Source of the DNA: Novosphingobium terrae
GTDB lineage: Bacteria > Pseudomonadota > Alphaproteobacteria > Sphingomonadales > Sphingomonadaceae
Direction: 5' to 3'
Assembly (NCBI RefSeq): GCF_017163935.1
Contig: NZ_JABVZR010000001.1
Span: 4,030,001-4,094,000 of the forward strand
Length of the DNA stretch: 64,000 bases
In this document: positions 41,876 to 51,104 of the stretch, in pieces
How the letters are laid out: each line of letters begins with the position of its first letter
Numbering within the stretch: position 1 is the stretch's first letter
Notes under the pieces: generated by a model
The model's database searches: none
The model's input: the letters and a program-made list of their open reading frames with translations, nothing else
Told to the model about the DNA's origin: nothing
Translations under genes and position numbers: made by a program

Positions 41876-44448
41876 CCTGCCACCAGTTGCCTGGCCATCA
41901 GCTGATGGAGCGCGGCAAAGGCGCCGCCGTTGGGGGCCGGTTCCGGGCTGGCCGCAGTTTCAAAGCGAGGTGGCTGCCAGCGCCACACCACCGGCGCGGG
42001 CGGGCCGGAGACAGTCTCACCCAGCATGCGCGGCATGATGGCCCGGAACCCGGCGAGCCGCAGCAAATGGGCATAGGCCCTTGTGCTCAGCCCCATGCGC
42101 AGGGCGGGTGCGGGATCGAGCATGAAAGGACGGTTCCGCGCGGCGACGCGGCGGCCATGGGCTTCGCGCAGCAGAGCTTCGGCACGGTCGATGCGCAGGG
42201 CCTGAGCGCCCAGCAGGCGATAGAAGGGCAGCACGCCCTTGCGCGGAGCGGGGATCAGCACCGGCATGGACTCGATTTTGGCGCGGCCATGCAGCGCGGC
42301 CCAGGCGCTTTGCGCGCTGGCTTTCAGCATGGAGGGTACAAACAGATCGAGCGCGCCTGCCTTCACACCCAGATGTCGCAACCTTTCGCGCTGTGCCTTG
42401 TCGAGCCGTTCGATGCCGGAACCGGCACGGGGCACCATGCCGCCGGATTCCACCAGACGGATCAGCAAGGCGCGCAGCTCCGGCCCGGCCTGAGCTTCAA
42501 GGCTGGCCGCTTCCAGGCGAGCCAGCGGGGCCAGTGGCTTGAGGCATTCTCCCAGCCAGCCTTGCAGGGCGGCGATGAGCCCGTTGCGCTCCGCGGAGGG
42601 CATTGGATCAAGCAGAACAGACGGCGTCAAATGTGGCGCGAGCAGGCGGCGTGTCGCAACAAGCTTTGCCAGCGCCTCGCCTTCCCAGAGGATCGCGCCG
42701 CTCTCCAGAGTCAGGCCTGTGTTTTCGCCTGCCGTGATTTTGCCAGCTGTGATTTTGGTTGTCAGATCGCGTGCGCGCGCAGCGATCAGCGCTGGCAAAT
42801 GCTTTTCCGCAGCGGCCAGCAGCAGCTTGCGGTCAGCCAGGCGCGTGGAAGGATCGACATGGAAGCGGAAACCGGCCAGCGTGCCGATGGCTTCCTCCTC
42901 CACCAGCACGGTGTCATCCTCCAGGCGCACCGGCAGCAGACCGGCATCCGGCCCCAGCTTGCGCATCAGCACGGCGGTGCGGCGGTTGACGAAACGCTCG
43001 GTCAGGCGGCCGTGCAGCGCGTCGGAGAGGCGCGCCTCCACGGCGCGGGCGCGTTCGGCCATTTCTTCCTGAGCCAGCACCCAGTCACGGCGCTGGCAGA
43101 TATAGGCCCAGCTGCGGATCGCGGCGATGCGGCCCTGCAGCGTGTCGATATCGCCGCTGGTGTTGTCCAACTGGGCGATGGCACGCGGGGCGTGATCGCT
43201 GGCCAGCGGGCCATGCGCCAGCTCCTGCCACAGGCGTTCCACGAAGCGCGCATGGGTTTCAGCCCCCTGCTGACGGAAATCGGGCAGGCGGCACACATCC
43301 CAGAAGCGGCGCAGCATGCCGGGCGAGGTCAGCGTATCGGTGACAGCCGAATCCTCCGAAAGCCGCTTCAACACCGCCAGATCGATGGCCTGAGGCGCGG
43401 GAATCAGCTCCACGCGTTCCGGAGGCTCCTCCAGATCGGCGATCAGCGTGGCGAGGGAATCGAAACGCGGCCCGGCCTCGCGCCAGAACAGGCGGGTGAT
43501 CGGCGGAAAGCGATGCTCCTCGATGGCGTAGATTTCTTCATCGGCGAATTCAGCCTCATGCGCGCCGCCTGCCAGCGTGCCGAAGGTGCCATCACGCTGA
43601 TGCCGCCCGGCGCGCCCGGCGATCTGCGCCATTTCCGCCGGAGTCAGTCGCCGCTGCCGCACACCGTCGAACTTCGACAGCCCCGCAAAGGCGACATGGG
43701 TGATGTCCAGATTGAGCCCCATGCCGATGGCATCGGTGGCCACCAGATAATCGACTTCGCCCGCCTGATAGAGTGCCACCTGTCGGTTGCGCGTCTCGGG
43801 GCTGAGCGCGCCCATCACCACCGCCGCCCCGCCACGAAACCGGCGCAGCATTTCGGCCACGGCATAGACCTGCTCGGCACTGAAGGCGACAATCGCGCTG
43901 CGCGGCGGAATGCGCGACAGTTTCTTCGCGCCGGCATAGCTGAGCGTGGAAAAGCGCGGGCGGCTGACGATCTCCACACCGGGCACCAGCGCCTTGATCA
44001 GCGGCTCCATCGTGGCCGCGCCCAGGAACATCGTCTCCTCGCGCCCGCGCGCATGCAGCAGGCGGTCGGTGAAGATATGGCCGCGCTCGCGATCGGCGCA
44101 GAGCTGAATCTCGTCCAGCCCCACAAAGGCGACATCGCGCCCCATGGGCATCGCCTCCATGGTGCAAAGCAGCCAGCGGGCGTTCTTCGGTTCGATCCGC
44201 TCCTCGCCGGTGATCAGCGCGACCTGCTCGGGGCCCTTGATCGCCACCACCTTCTCGTAAACTTCCCGCGCCAGCAGGCGCAGCGGAAAGCCCATCATGC
44301 CGGAGGAATGGGCGCAAAGCCGCTCAATCGCGAGGTGAGTCTTGCCCGTGTTGGTGGGGCCAAGCACCGCCTTCACACGGGATTGACCGGTGTCGCGGGC
44401 CGGTGATGTGCCGAGGCCGCGAAAGGGAGCAGGGGAATGCTTCGCCAT
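41872..44448 (-). CDS. SUV3-like DEAD/DExH RNA helicase
   Basis: 858-aa superfamily 2 helicase related to mitochondrial SUV3. Motif I is GPTNTGKTH (30-38), motif II DEIQ (112-115), motif III GAAT, and motif VI QIAGRAGRH (275-283). The C-terminal 500 residues contain the SUV3-type helical domains and end in a variable Pro/Ala tail. Alphaproteobacteria encode this close relative of the mitochondrial degradosome helicase; partner nucleases here are unknown. First gene of the helicase-S4-fdxA run; repeat copy J lies 82 bp upstream of its start. Confidence 0.9.
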   Translation of the reverse strand: MAKHSPAPFRGLGTSPARDTGQSRVKAVLGPTNTGKTHLAIERLCAHSSGMMGFPLRLLAREVYEKVVAIKGPEQVALITGEERIEPKNARWLLCTMEAMPMGRDVAFVGLDEIQLCADRERGHIFTDRLLHARGREETMFLGAATMEPLIKALVPGVEIVSRPRFSTLSYAGAKKLSRIPPRSAIVAFSAEQVYAVAEMLRRFRGGAAVVMGALSPETRNRQVALYQAGEVDYLVATDAIGMGLNLDITHVAFAGLSKFDGVRQRRLTPAEMAQIAGRAGRHQRDGTFGTLAGGAHEAEFADEEIYAIEEHRFPPITRLFWREAGPRFDSLATLIADLEEPPERVELIPAPQAIDLAVLKRLSEDSAVTDTLTSPGMLRRFWDVCRLPDFRQQGAETHARFVERLWQELAHGPLASDHAPRAIAQLDNTSGDIDTLQGRIAAIRSWAYICQRRDWVLAQEEMAERARAVEARLSDALHGRLTERFVNRRTAVLMRKLGPDAGLLPVRLEDDTVLVEEEAIGTLAGFRFHVDPSTRLADRKLLLAAAEKHLPALIAARARDLTTKITAGKITAGENTGLTLESGAILWEGEALAKLVATRRLLAPHLTPSVLLDPMPSAERNGLIAALQGWLGECLKPLAPLARLEAASLEAQAGPELRALLIRLVESGGMVPRAGSGIERLDKAQRERLRHLGVKAGALDLFVPSMLKASAQSAWAALHGRAKIESMPVLIPAPRKGVLPFYRLLGAQALRIDRAEALLREAHGRRVAARNRPFMLDPAPALRMGLSTRAYAHLLRLAGFRAIMPRMLGETVSGPPAPVVWRWQPPRFETAASPEPAPNGGAFAALHQLMARQLVAG

Positions 44449-44530
44449 GTCCTGTCTAAGATGGCAGTGCAGGGGGCAGGGGACAAGGGTTGGGGGCAGT
44501 TTTTCACAGGGAAGTAAGGTGAAAGGAGAA

Positions 44531-44685
44531 ATGCGAGGGTCATGACCCTCGCGCTCCCTTTAATGTCTACCTTGCGCCATGGGCTCGGCCTTGCGCCCAG
44601 ATTGCCGCGACGCGGTGAGGATGGGGTGCCACTGCCCTTGCGTCGGGAGACGTCATGGGAGCGCGAAGGGATAATCCCCTCGCAT
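44531..44685 (+). repeat. Interspersed composite palindromic repeat, copy J (core-deleted)
   Basis: 155-bp short copy in the divergent gap between the helicase and M23 peptidase genes. Both ends are present (left GCGAGGG-TCATGA-CCCTCGC; right GCGAAGGGG-style stem with ATAAT loop), and TTTAATGTCTAC and GTCGGGAGACGTCAT are kept. The central GCCGCAGGC...GCCTGCGGC segment is missing, replaced by GCCGCGACGCGG. The 98 bp between it and the M23 gene show nothing else. Confidence 0.88.
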
Positions 44686-44783
44686 CTTCTCTTCCTGAAT
44701 CCCTTCGCTCTACCCGGTCCTTATCCATTGATTAACCCAACTCATGCAGGGCTAAAGCGGCATCACGCACACAGGCAGACGAA

Positions 44784-46280
44784 GTGTACGCATTCCGCCA
44801 TAGCGACGATTTGCAGGCCCAGGGCGGAGCCATGCCCGCCGCCGTGGCCGAGCAAGGCCTGTGGCAGCGCTTCCTGACTCATTACCGCAAACTCGATATC
44901 GCCGATGATCTGGCCGAGGACATCGGCACACCGCGCTGGTGGCGGGGGATGGGCGTGCTGGCCACGGGCATCGCCTGCGCGCTGAGCTTCTGGCCCGGCC
45001 ATGCAAGACTTGAGGCGGCCATGGCCATGCCTCTCGATGCCGTCGCAACGGACGAATGGCGCAGCCAGACCTTGCGCCCCCTGGCGCTGGGCGCGGAGAT
45101 GGGCCAGCGCATGGCGCCGACCCATGCCGTCACGCCCATCGCCGCCGTGCCGGAACGCCCGAGTATTTCGCTGGTGGCGACTCTGGCGCAGGGGGACTCG
45201 CTGGAGCGGATGCTGGAGCGGGCAGGGGTCGGTTCAGCGGATGGCGCGCGGGCGCTGTCTCTGATTGCCTCGACCATGCCTCCGGGGGAGATCGAGCCCG
45301 GCACGCGCTTCGATATCACTCTGGGCAAGGCATCGGCCCCCGGCCAGCCCCGCCCGCTGGACAAGCTCGATTTTCGCGCGCGGATGGATCTTGATCTGGC
45401 CGTCAGCCGGGGTGCGGACGGGCTGACGCTGGGTAGCCATGCCATCGCGGTGGACACCACGCCGCTGCGCATTCGCGGCCCTGTCGGCCCGAGCCTCTAT
45501 CATGCCGCGCGGGCGGCAGGTGCGCCGATGAAAGCGATCGAGCAGTACCTCCATGCCATCGACGCCCATTTCAGCCTCGACGAAGTGGCACCGGGCGACA
45601 CCTTCGACATGATCGTCGCCTACAAGCGCTCGGCGCGCGGCGAGACCGAGGTGGGCGACCTGCTCTACGCCGGCATCGAGCATGACGGCAAACCGCGCAC
45701 CCAACTCCTGCGCTGGAGCGGCGCGCATGATTCAGGCGACGCGCAATTCTTCGACGCCCAGGCCATGACCGAGCAGCGGACCTCCAACGCGCTGATCATG
45801 CCGGTGGCGGGCGCGCGCATCACCTCCAGCTTTGGCATGCGCTATCACCCGATTCTGGGCTTCTCGCGCATGCACTCGGGCACCGATCTGGCCGTGCCAT
45901 GGGGTTCGCCGATCTACGCCGTGGCCGATGCGCTGGTCACCTACGCAGGCTGGCGCGGCGGCTATGGCAATTACGTGAAGCTGGAACATGGCGGGGCGCT
46001 GGCCACCGGATACGGCCATATGAGCCGCTTTATCGTCTCGCCGGGCATGCGTGTGCGAGCCGGGCAGGTGATTGGCTATGTGGGTAGCACGGGCATGTCG
46101 ACAGGCGCACACCTCCATTACGAGGTGTTCCGCGATGGGGCCTCGGTCGATCCCATGTCGATGCATTTCACTGTGAGGGCGGGCGTGGACAAGGCCGAGA
46201 TGGATGCCTTCAAGGCCAAGCTCACGCGCATTCTCACAGTGAAGCCGGGAGCGGCTTTGCAGAGATTTTCAGGCGGGTAA
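44784..46280 (+). CDS. M23 family metallopeptidase (peptidoglycan DD-endopeptidase)
   Basis: 498-aa membrane-anchored peptidase. One membrane helix at about 55-72 follows a short cytoplasmic part; an OapA/LysM-like region is at about 128-180 (LVATLAQGDSLERMLERAGV); the C-terminal LytM domain has an intact zinc site: RMHSGTD (His364, Asp368) and GAHLHYEVF (His443, His445). This makes it an active endopeptidase, in contrast to EnvC earlier in the window. The start is a GTG; an ATG at 44832 would shorten it by 16 residues. Confidence 0.9.
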   Translation: MYAFRHSDDLQAQGGAMPAAVAEQGLWQRFLTHYRKLDIADDLAEDIGTPRWWRGMGVLATGIACALSFWPGHARLEAAMAMPLDAVATDEWRSQTLRPLALGAEMGQRMAPTHAVTPIAAVPERPSISLVATLAQGDSLERMLERAGVGSADGARALSLIASTMPPGEIEPGTRFDITLGKASAPGQPRPLDKLDFRARMDLDLAVSRGADGLTLGSHAIAVDTTPLRIRGPVGPSLYHAARAAGAPMKAIEQYLHAIDAHFSLDEVAPGDTFDMIVAYKRSARGETEVGDLLYAGIEHDGKPRTQLLRWSGAHDSGDAQFFDAQAMTEQRTSNALIMPVAGARITSSFGMRYHPILGFSRMHSGTDLAVPWGSPIYAVADALVTYAGWRGGYGNYVKLEHGGALATGYGHMSRFIVSPGMRVRAGQVIGYVGSTGMSTGAHLHYEVFRDGASVDPMSMHFTVRAGVDKAEMDAFKAKLTRILTVKPGAALQRFSGG

Positions 46281-46293
46281 GAAGGAAGTGAAG

Positions 46294-46524
46294 ATGCGAG
46301 GGGGTTACCCCCTCGCGCTCCCATGACGTCTTCCGACGCTAAGGCGGTGGCGCCGCATCGTTGCGCCCAAGCTCTCCACCTGCTGGCGCCGCAGACAGTG
46401 AATCTCATGATCAATGGATTGTGCAGGCGTTTTTAGAGCCTGCGGCGCGGCAAGCTGAGCGCAAGGTTGAACCCGATGCGCAACGTAGACATTAAAGGGA
46501 GCGCGAGGGTTATGACCCTCGCAT
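46294..46524 (-). repeat. Interspersed composite palindromic repeat, copy K
   Basis: 231-bp copy in minus orientation filling the convergent gap between the M23 peptidase and ErpA-like genes, 13 bp and 14 bp from the two stop codons. Left hairpin GCGAGGGGG-TTA-CCCCCTCGC, right GCGAGGG-TTATGA-CCCTCGCAT. The central stem is GGCGCCGCAGAC against GCCTGCGGCGC, with one change. Confidence 0.9.
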
Positions 46525-46538
46525 CTATCCTTCCTTCT

Positions 46539-46871
46539 TCAAACCGCGAAGGAAGACCCGCAACCGCATCCGGCGACAGCGTTAGGATTCTCGACCTTGA
46601 ACGCCGCACCACCCAAAGACTCGACGTAATCCACCACACAGCCCGAAACCAGATCGAGGCTCGCCGGATCGACTACCAGAGTCACCCCATCGGTTTCCGT
46701 CACCGAATCCTCGGCGTCGGGCGCGTCGGCCAGACCGAAGCGGTACTGGAAGCCCGAACATCCGCCACCCTCGACCGAAAGACGCAGGATTGCGGGCTTG
46801 GCCTGCTTGGTGGCGATAAACGCCACGCGCGCGGCTGCCGAGGGGCTGAGGGTGAGAGGAGCTGCGGTCAT
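46539..46871 (-). CDS. erpA: A-type iron-sulfur carrier (ErpA/IscA/HesB family)
   Basis: 110-aa HesB/IscA-like protein that carries Fe-S clusters to apoproteins. The three conserved cysteines are Cys38 (GGGCSGFQY) and Cys102/Cys104 (GCGCGSSF). Sequence alone does not cleanly separate ErpA from IscA; no other isc or suf gene is adjacent, which favours an ErpA-like role. An ATG three codons upstream (46880) is an alternative. Confidence 0.88.
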   Translation of the reverse strand: MTAAPLTLSPSAAARVAFIATKQAKPAILRLSVEGGGCSGFQYRFGLADAPDAEDSVTETDGVTLVVDPASLDLVSGCVVDYVESLGGAAFKVENPNAVAGCGCGSSFAV

Positions 46872-46921
46872 GTCGCCCATGTAGGCATGGCGAGCCCGCC
46901 CCGCAAGGCGGGCTCGCCGTT

Positions 46922-47353
46922 TCAGGCCGTCTGGATGTAGTCGCGCATGGCTTGGGCCTCGCTCTGGATCCGCTCGATGCGGTATTTCACGAGGTCGCCG
47001 ATCGAGACGAAGGCCACCATCCGCCCGGCTTTCAGCACGGGAAGGTGGCGGATGCGCCGCACGGTCATCAGTTCCAGCGCTTCGAGGGCGCCGGTGGAGG
47101 GCTCGACGGTGATGGCCGGCGAGGTCATCACCTGCCCGACCAGCTTGTCGAGCATGGAGGGTCCGTGGGTGCGCAACTGGTGGATGACATCGCGTTCGGA
47201 GAAGATCCCGGCGATGGCATGGCCATCCATCACCGGCACGGCGCCGATGCGTTGCGAGGCGAGAAGGTCGACAGCTTCCTGAACAGGTGTGGTGATCGAA
47301 ACATGGATGATGGGGCGATCTTTTTGCCCTTCAATGAGACGCGCAATCGTCAC
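46922..47353 (-). CDS. CBS domain protein
   Basis: 143-aa protein made almost entirely of two CBS motifs: residues about 15-65 (TTPVQEAVDLLASQRIGAVPVMD, GIFSERDVIHQL) and 75-130 (TSPAITVEPSTGALEALELM, RRIRHLPVLKAGRMVAFVSIGDLVKYRI). Such stand-alone pairs bind adenosine nucleotides and regulate partners, often by an energy signal; no partner is evident here. It is 41 bp upstream of the ErpA-like gene on the same strand. Confidence 0.9.
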   Translation of the reverse strand: MTIARLIEGQKDRPIIHVSITTPVQEAVDLLASQRIGAVPVMDGHAIAGIFSERDVIHQLRTHGPSMLDKLVGQVMTSPAITVEPSTGALEALELMTVRRIRHLPVLKAGRMVAFVSIGDLVKYRIERIQSEAQAMRDYIQTA

Positions 47354-47523
47354 GGCGACTCTCCCTGTTTATCTTTTGGGACCGTGACTATGACATGAGT
47401 CGCAGACCTTGGCGAGGGGCCCTGTAGTGACGGCGACACGGGGCGTGGCGGGGGCACGGCGGCGTGTTGAACGCCCCCATGAAAGCCATTGCCAACCCCC
47501 GTGGGCAGGCGCATGACGCGCGG

Positions 47524-47841
47524 ATGACGCGGCCTTCCTCACCCTTGGACGATCCGGCAACGGCGGTGGCGATATGGGCGCGTTTCCGGCGGTTGATGCG
47601 CTGGATGTTCCTGATCACGCTGGCCACGGTGATTGGCGCCTTGACGGTGCTGTACCGGCAGGAGGGGCGGGTCTCGATCCATTTCTACATCGCGGTGGCG
47701 GTCGGCGTGTCTTTCGCGATGCTGCTGACGTCAGGGCTGATGGGGCTGGTGTTTCTGTCGAACGCCAGCGGGCATGATGCCGCTGTGGCCCAGCCTGATG
47801 AAGCCGAAGACGATCAGCCTTCGGAAGGCCGCAACCGGTAA
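47524..47841 (+). CDS. Small two-helix membrane protein
   Basis: 105-aa protein with two membrane segments (about residues 28-45, [17 protein letters not shown], and 53-78, [26 protein letters not shown]) and an acidic Asp/Glu-rich tail. Function unknown; conserved small sphingomonad membrane proteins of this layout exist. ATG at 47524 was preferred; one at 47479 would add 15 residues. Its last 28 bp overlap the 3' end of the convergent ferredoxin-like gene. Confidence 0.65.
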   Translation: MTRPSSPLDDPATAVAIWARFRRLMRWMFLITLATVIGALTVLYRQEGRVSIHFYIAVAVGVSFAMLLTSGLMGLVFLSNASGHDAAVAQPDEAEDDQPSEGRNR

Positions 47842-48194
47842 TCTTCCACCGGCACGCCGCCGATCAGATGTTCCTGAATGATGCGCTCCAGCACCTCTTC
47901 GGTGCAGGAGTGATACCAGACGCCATCCGGCCACACGACCGCGACCGGCCCAGCAAAGCAGATCTTCAGGCAATCGGCCTTGCTGCGGTGGATGCCCTTT
48001 TCGGGCAGGCCTAGCTGCTTGGCGCGCTTTTTCAGATAGGACCACGCCGCGCTGCCCACCTCATGCGAGCAGCACTCGCCCTTCTGCGGTTCGGCGCAGA
48101 GGAAGATATGGCGGTTGATGCCGCCGGGCGTGTCCGGATCATGCGCAACCTTGTGCAGGGCACGCGCGGCCAGAGCCAGTTCATCCTTGCTCAT
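47814..48194 (-). CDS. Thioredoxin-like (2Fe-2S) ferredoxin domain protein
   Basis: 126-aa thioredoxin-like [2Fe-2S] ferredoxin. The four ligands are in [17 protein letters not shown] and [24 protein letters not shown], the CxnC...CxxxC pattern of the family. It resembles NuoE C-terminal and Shethna-type ferredoxins, with unknown partner. ATG at 48194 follows the PopZ-like gene's stop by 13 bp, so the two are probably one transcript. Confidence 0.87.
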   Translation of the reverse strand: MSKDELALAARALHKVAHDPDTPGGINRHIFLCAEPQKGECCSHEVGSAAWSYLKKRAKQLGLPEKGIHRSKADCLKICFAGPVAVVWPDGVWYHSCTEEVLERIIQEHLIGGVPVEDYRLRPSEG

Positions 48195-48207
48195 GGCCGC
48201 TGATCTT

Positions 48208-48708
48208 TCAGAGCTTCTTGCCGACGATGCGGGCGATTTCCTCGGCCACAAGGCGTTCCACCATGGCGGGCAGATGCGCGTCCAGCCATGCCGAGAGCGC
48301 CGGGCGCAGCAAGTCGCGAGTCAGCCCTTCCAGCGAGGTTTCGCCGCTGCGCACGATCTGCGGCTGGGCGGCGGGCTGGGCCATCATCGCCAGAGCGGCC
48401 AGCGATTCGCGCATCGAGGAGCGGACATGATCCTGCACCAGCGATTCGACCGAAACCTCCTCGGCCTCTTCGGCTTCGACATCGTCGAGGAAGCGGGCGC
48501 TGGCGGCCAGATCCAGCACGTCATCCTCATGCAGATCATCGATCGGATGCTGCTGCTGCGCGACAGGGGCCGGGCTGGGCGGAGGAACCACGGTCTCCGC
48601 GCGGCTGCGGCGCGTGTCCCCGGCGCGCGTGTCATGCGCGATCACCTTCTTGATCGATTCCAGAATTTCTTCGACCGAAGGTTCGCCGGGCTGGCGCATT
48701 GCCGTCAT
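48208..48708 (-). CDS. popZ: PopZ-like polar organising protein (DUF2497)
   Basis: 166-aa DUF2497 protein. The N-terminal helix [19 protein letters not shown] and the C-terminal oligomerisation helices [19 protein letters not shown] and [17 protein letters not shown] bracket a Pro/Glu/Asp-rich disordered middle, as in Caulobacter PopZ. PopZ forms a polar matrix that anchors ParB-parS and so the origin. Its position about 15 kb from parAB and 25 kb from the predicted origin is consistent. ATG at 48699 is an alternative start. Naming is by domain; localisation is inferred. Confidence 0.82.
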   Translation of the reverse strand: MTAMRQPGEPSVEEILESIKKVIAHDTRAGDTRRSRAETVVPPPSPAPVAQQQHPIDDLHEDDVLDLAASARFLDDVEAEEAEEVSVESLVQDHVRSSMRESLAALAMMAQPAAQPQIVRSGETSLEGLTRDLLRPALSAWLDAHLPAMVERLVAEEIARIVGKKL

Positions 48709-48755
48709 CTCCACAGGGGCCAAACCTAGGGTGAATCCCTAGAGAGGCTGAATCT

Positions 48756-50213
48756 TCACGGAATTGAGCCGGTCTGGGCCGGTGTGTCAACGGTGCGGGT
48801 GGCGGTTGGCCCCATTTTGGGGTCTGTCGCCCAATCCCACAGCGTGCCCTTCACGCGCTTGTAATGGGCGTCGGGATCGTAGATCGCATCCTTGTCAAAG
48901 CCCAGATCGCGCGCCTGCGCCCGGCCCATCGTCACCAGCAGATTGAACCCCGCGACATAGGCGTTGCGCCGGGCCGTCACCAGAGTCACCTGCGCATTGA
49001 CCAGCTCCTGCTCGGCATTGAGGATGTCGAGCACGGTGCGGTTGCCCACGGTGTTTTCCGCGCGCACGCCCTCAAGGCTGAGCTGCGCGGCATCCACGGC
49101 GGTCTGGCTGCTGGTGATCACATCATTGGCCGCGGCCCATGTCGCCCAGGCCGAGCGGGCATTGGCGATCACCTGCCGCTCGGTGCCGATGGCGGTTTCC
49201 GCTGCCTGATCCTCGCGCGCCTGCGCCTGTCTCACCTGCGCGGCGGGGCGGCCGCCCTGAAACAGCGGAATCGTTGCCCGCACGCCGACATCGGCGGCGG
49301 TGTAGCGCTGTGGCACGCTGCCCGAGACGAAGCCGATGTAGCTCAGCGAATTGAGATAATCGGTATAATTGCCATCGGCGAAAAGGCTGACCGTCGGCAG
49401 GCGACTGGCCTTGGCGGAGGACACATCATGCCCCGCCGCCTTCACCCGCTGGCGCGAGGCGGAAAGATCAGGATTGTTGTCCAGCGCGTAGCCCACGGCC
49501 TCTTCCACCGTGGCGGGCAGATCGGGCAGGGGCGGGGGCGATTCCAGCACGCCCGCAGGCTCACCGATCACCTGAATATAGGTCTCGCGCGCGGAGACCA
49601 GATTGGCCTCTGCAGTGCGCAGATTGCCGCGCGCCACGGCCAGACGGCTCTGTGACTGGGCGACATCGGTGCGGGTGAGATCGCCGATCTGGAACCGGTC
49701 CGAGGTCATCGACAGGTCGAATTCAAGAGTCTGCACCTGCGCCTTGTTCAGCCGCACGATGGCTTCGGTACGCATCACATCGAGATAGGCGGCCACGGCC
49801 TGCGCAAAAATGGTGCCCTCGGTGGAGCGCAGATCGTCCTTGCCGGCGCCGACGCGGATTTTCGCCGCCGAAATCGCATGGCGCACGCCGCCGCCGGAAT
49901 AGATCGGCACATTCAGCGTGGTGCTGGCCCCCAGCATGCGCGGCAGATCGGTGCCCGAGACCGGGCTCTGGCGGACGAATTCGGTTTCAGTGACGGTGGT
50001 GATCAGGCTGGGCAACCCGTCGGCACGGGCGATCGGCACGGACTCATCGGTGGCGCGCTGCCCGGCGCGGGCGGCGGCAAGCGTGGGGTTGCTGCGATAG
50101 GCGGCGCCCAGCGCGCCGCGCAAATCGTCAGCCGCCGCAGGGGAGGCCGGGAAGAGAGCGCCGATGGTGAGCCAACCGGCCAGCAGTCGTGATACGCGCT
50201 CTCTTCCCGTCAC
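48756..50213 (-). CDS. tolC: TolC family outer-membrane channel
   Basis: 485-aa outer-membrane efflux protein. A signal peptide (residues 1-28, ending near AAADD) precedes two OEP repeats (about 30-230 and 245-430) with the usual SNPTLAAARAGQRATDES and NNPDLSASRQRVKAAGHD starts. The C-terminal 60 residues are polar. The start is a GTG with GGAG 7 bp upstream, immediately after the stop of the pcm-like gene. No inner-membrane pump or adaptor gene is adjacent, as is usual for a shared TolC. Confidence 0.92.
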   Translation of the reverse strand: MTGRERVSRLLAGWLTIGALFPASPAAADDLRGALGAAYRSNPTLAAARAGQRATDESVPIARADGLPSLITTVTETEFVRQSPVSGTDLPRMLGASTTLNVPIYSGGGVRHAISAAKIRVGAGKDDLRSTEGTIFAQAVAAYLDVMRTEAIVRLNKAQVQTLEFDLSMTSDRFQIGDLTRTDVAQSQSRLAVARGNLRTAEANLVSARETYIQVIGEPAGVLESPPPLPDLPATVEEAVGYALDNNPDLSASRQRVKAAGHDVSSAKASRLPTVSLFADGNYTDYLNSLSYIGFVSGSVPQRYTAADVGVRATIPLFQGGRPAAQVRQAQAREDQAAETAIGTERQVIANARSAWATWAAANDVITSSQTAVDAAQLSLEGVRAENTVGNRTVLDILNAEQELVNAQVTLVTARRNAYVAGFNLLVTMGRAQARDLGFDKDAIYDPDAHYKRVKGTLWDWATDPKMGPTATRTVDTPAQTGSIP

Positions 50214-50834
50214 TCAGAAACTCCAGCGTTTGGGCGCGGCAAATTCGGGCAGCAGCGGAACATTGTCGTCCGCCACCGGGTCGAAGGCCACGGCTTCGGC
50301 ATGCTTGGTGCCGCGCACGATGCGCGTCATCACCTTGTTGACCTGACCCGTGATGATGCGGCCACCGGCGCTCAGCGCCAGAGTCAGCGCCTCGGGCAGG
50401 GCCTCGATGGCGCCGTCGATCACGATCAGCGAATAGGGCGAATTGGGCAGGCCATTGTCGATCTCGGCGGCGTCGACGATGGTCAGCTTGCCGACCAGCG
50501 GGCGCATCACCTCGGCGAAATAGTTGCTGCCGTTGCTGACGATCAGAACGTTGTCGTCTTCCTTGGGCGCGGCGGCGGCCAGCATCTTGCCGTGCACGGT
50601 GGGCGCGGGCAGGAAACGGCCATTGCCCAGCGGCAGGGCGCGGTCGATGTAGGCGGCGTCACGCAGAGCCTCGGGCACGAAATCCTCGCGGGCGACGCGG
50701 GCCATGGCGCCCAGCACATAGGGTTCGTTCACCCCGCTGGTGCGCAGCTGGCTGTCGATCATGGCGCGGCGGGCCGAGCCTGGCGCGGCACCCGACACAG
50801 CGGCAACGGCGGTGGTGTATTGCGTGGTGGTCAT
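50214..50834 (-). CDS. Protein-L-isoaspartate O-methyltransferase family protein with altered SAM motif
   Basis: 206-aa PIMT-family protein. The N-terminal RRAMIDSQLRTSGVNEPYVLGAMARV and DFVPEALRDAAYIDRALPL segments match Pcm. However motif I, normally VLEIGTGSGY, reads VLIVSNGSNYFAEV (residues 96-109), losing two of the glycines that hold SAM, so methyltransferase activity is doubtful. It lies directly upstream of tolC (stop and start adjacent), an arrangement repeated in other sphingomonads, hinting at an envelope-related role. Confidence 0.82.
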   Translation of the reverse strand: MTTTQYTTAVAAVSGAAPGSARRAMIDSQLRTSGVNEPYVLGAMARVAREDFVPEALRDAAYIDRALPLGNGRFLPAPTVHGKMLAAAAPKEDDNVLIVSNGSNYFAEVMRPLVGKLTIVDAAEIDNGLPNSPYSLIVIDGAIEALPEALTLALSAGGRIITGQVNKVMTRIVRGTKHAEAVAFDPVADDNVPLLPEFAAPKRWSF

Positions 50835-51104
50835 CTGTGTTTCCCCGGGCCTGTATTGCATGCTTAATACAGCAATGCAATGCCTGTGATGATGACCCGC
50901 GCGTGGGTTACGCGGGTTTGCGCGCGCTATTAGGGCAAGGCGGGGGGCAAAGCCAAGAGGGCACGTGGGGGGCAAACGCCCAACTTTGGTGGCATCCGGG
51001 GGGTTTGTTGTTGGCGAGAGCCCGTAAAGGCGCCTATGGGGCTTGCCACAAGGGACAGGCGGCGCCGAACCGGGCGCGCATCAGACTCAAAGGACCCGCA
51101 TATC

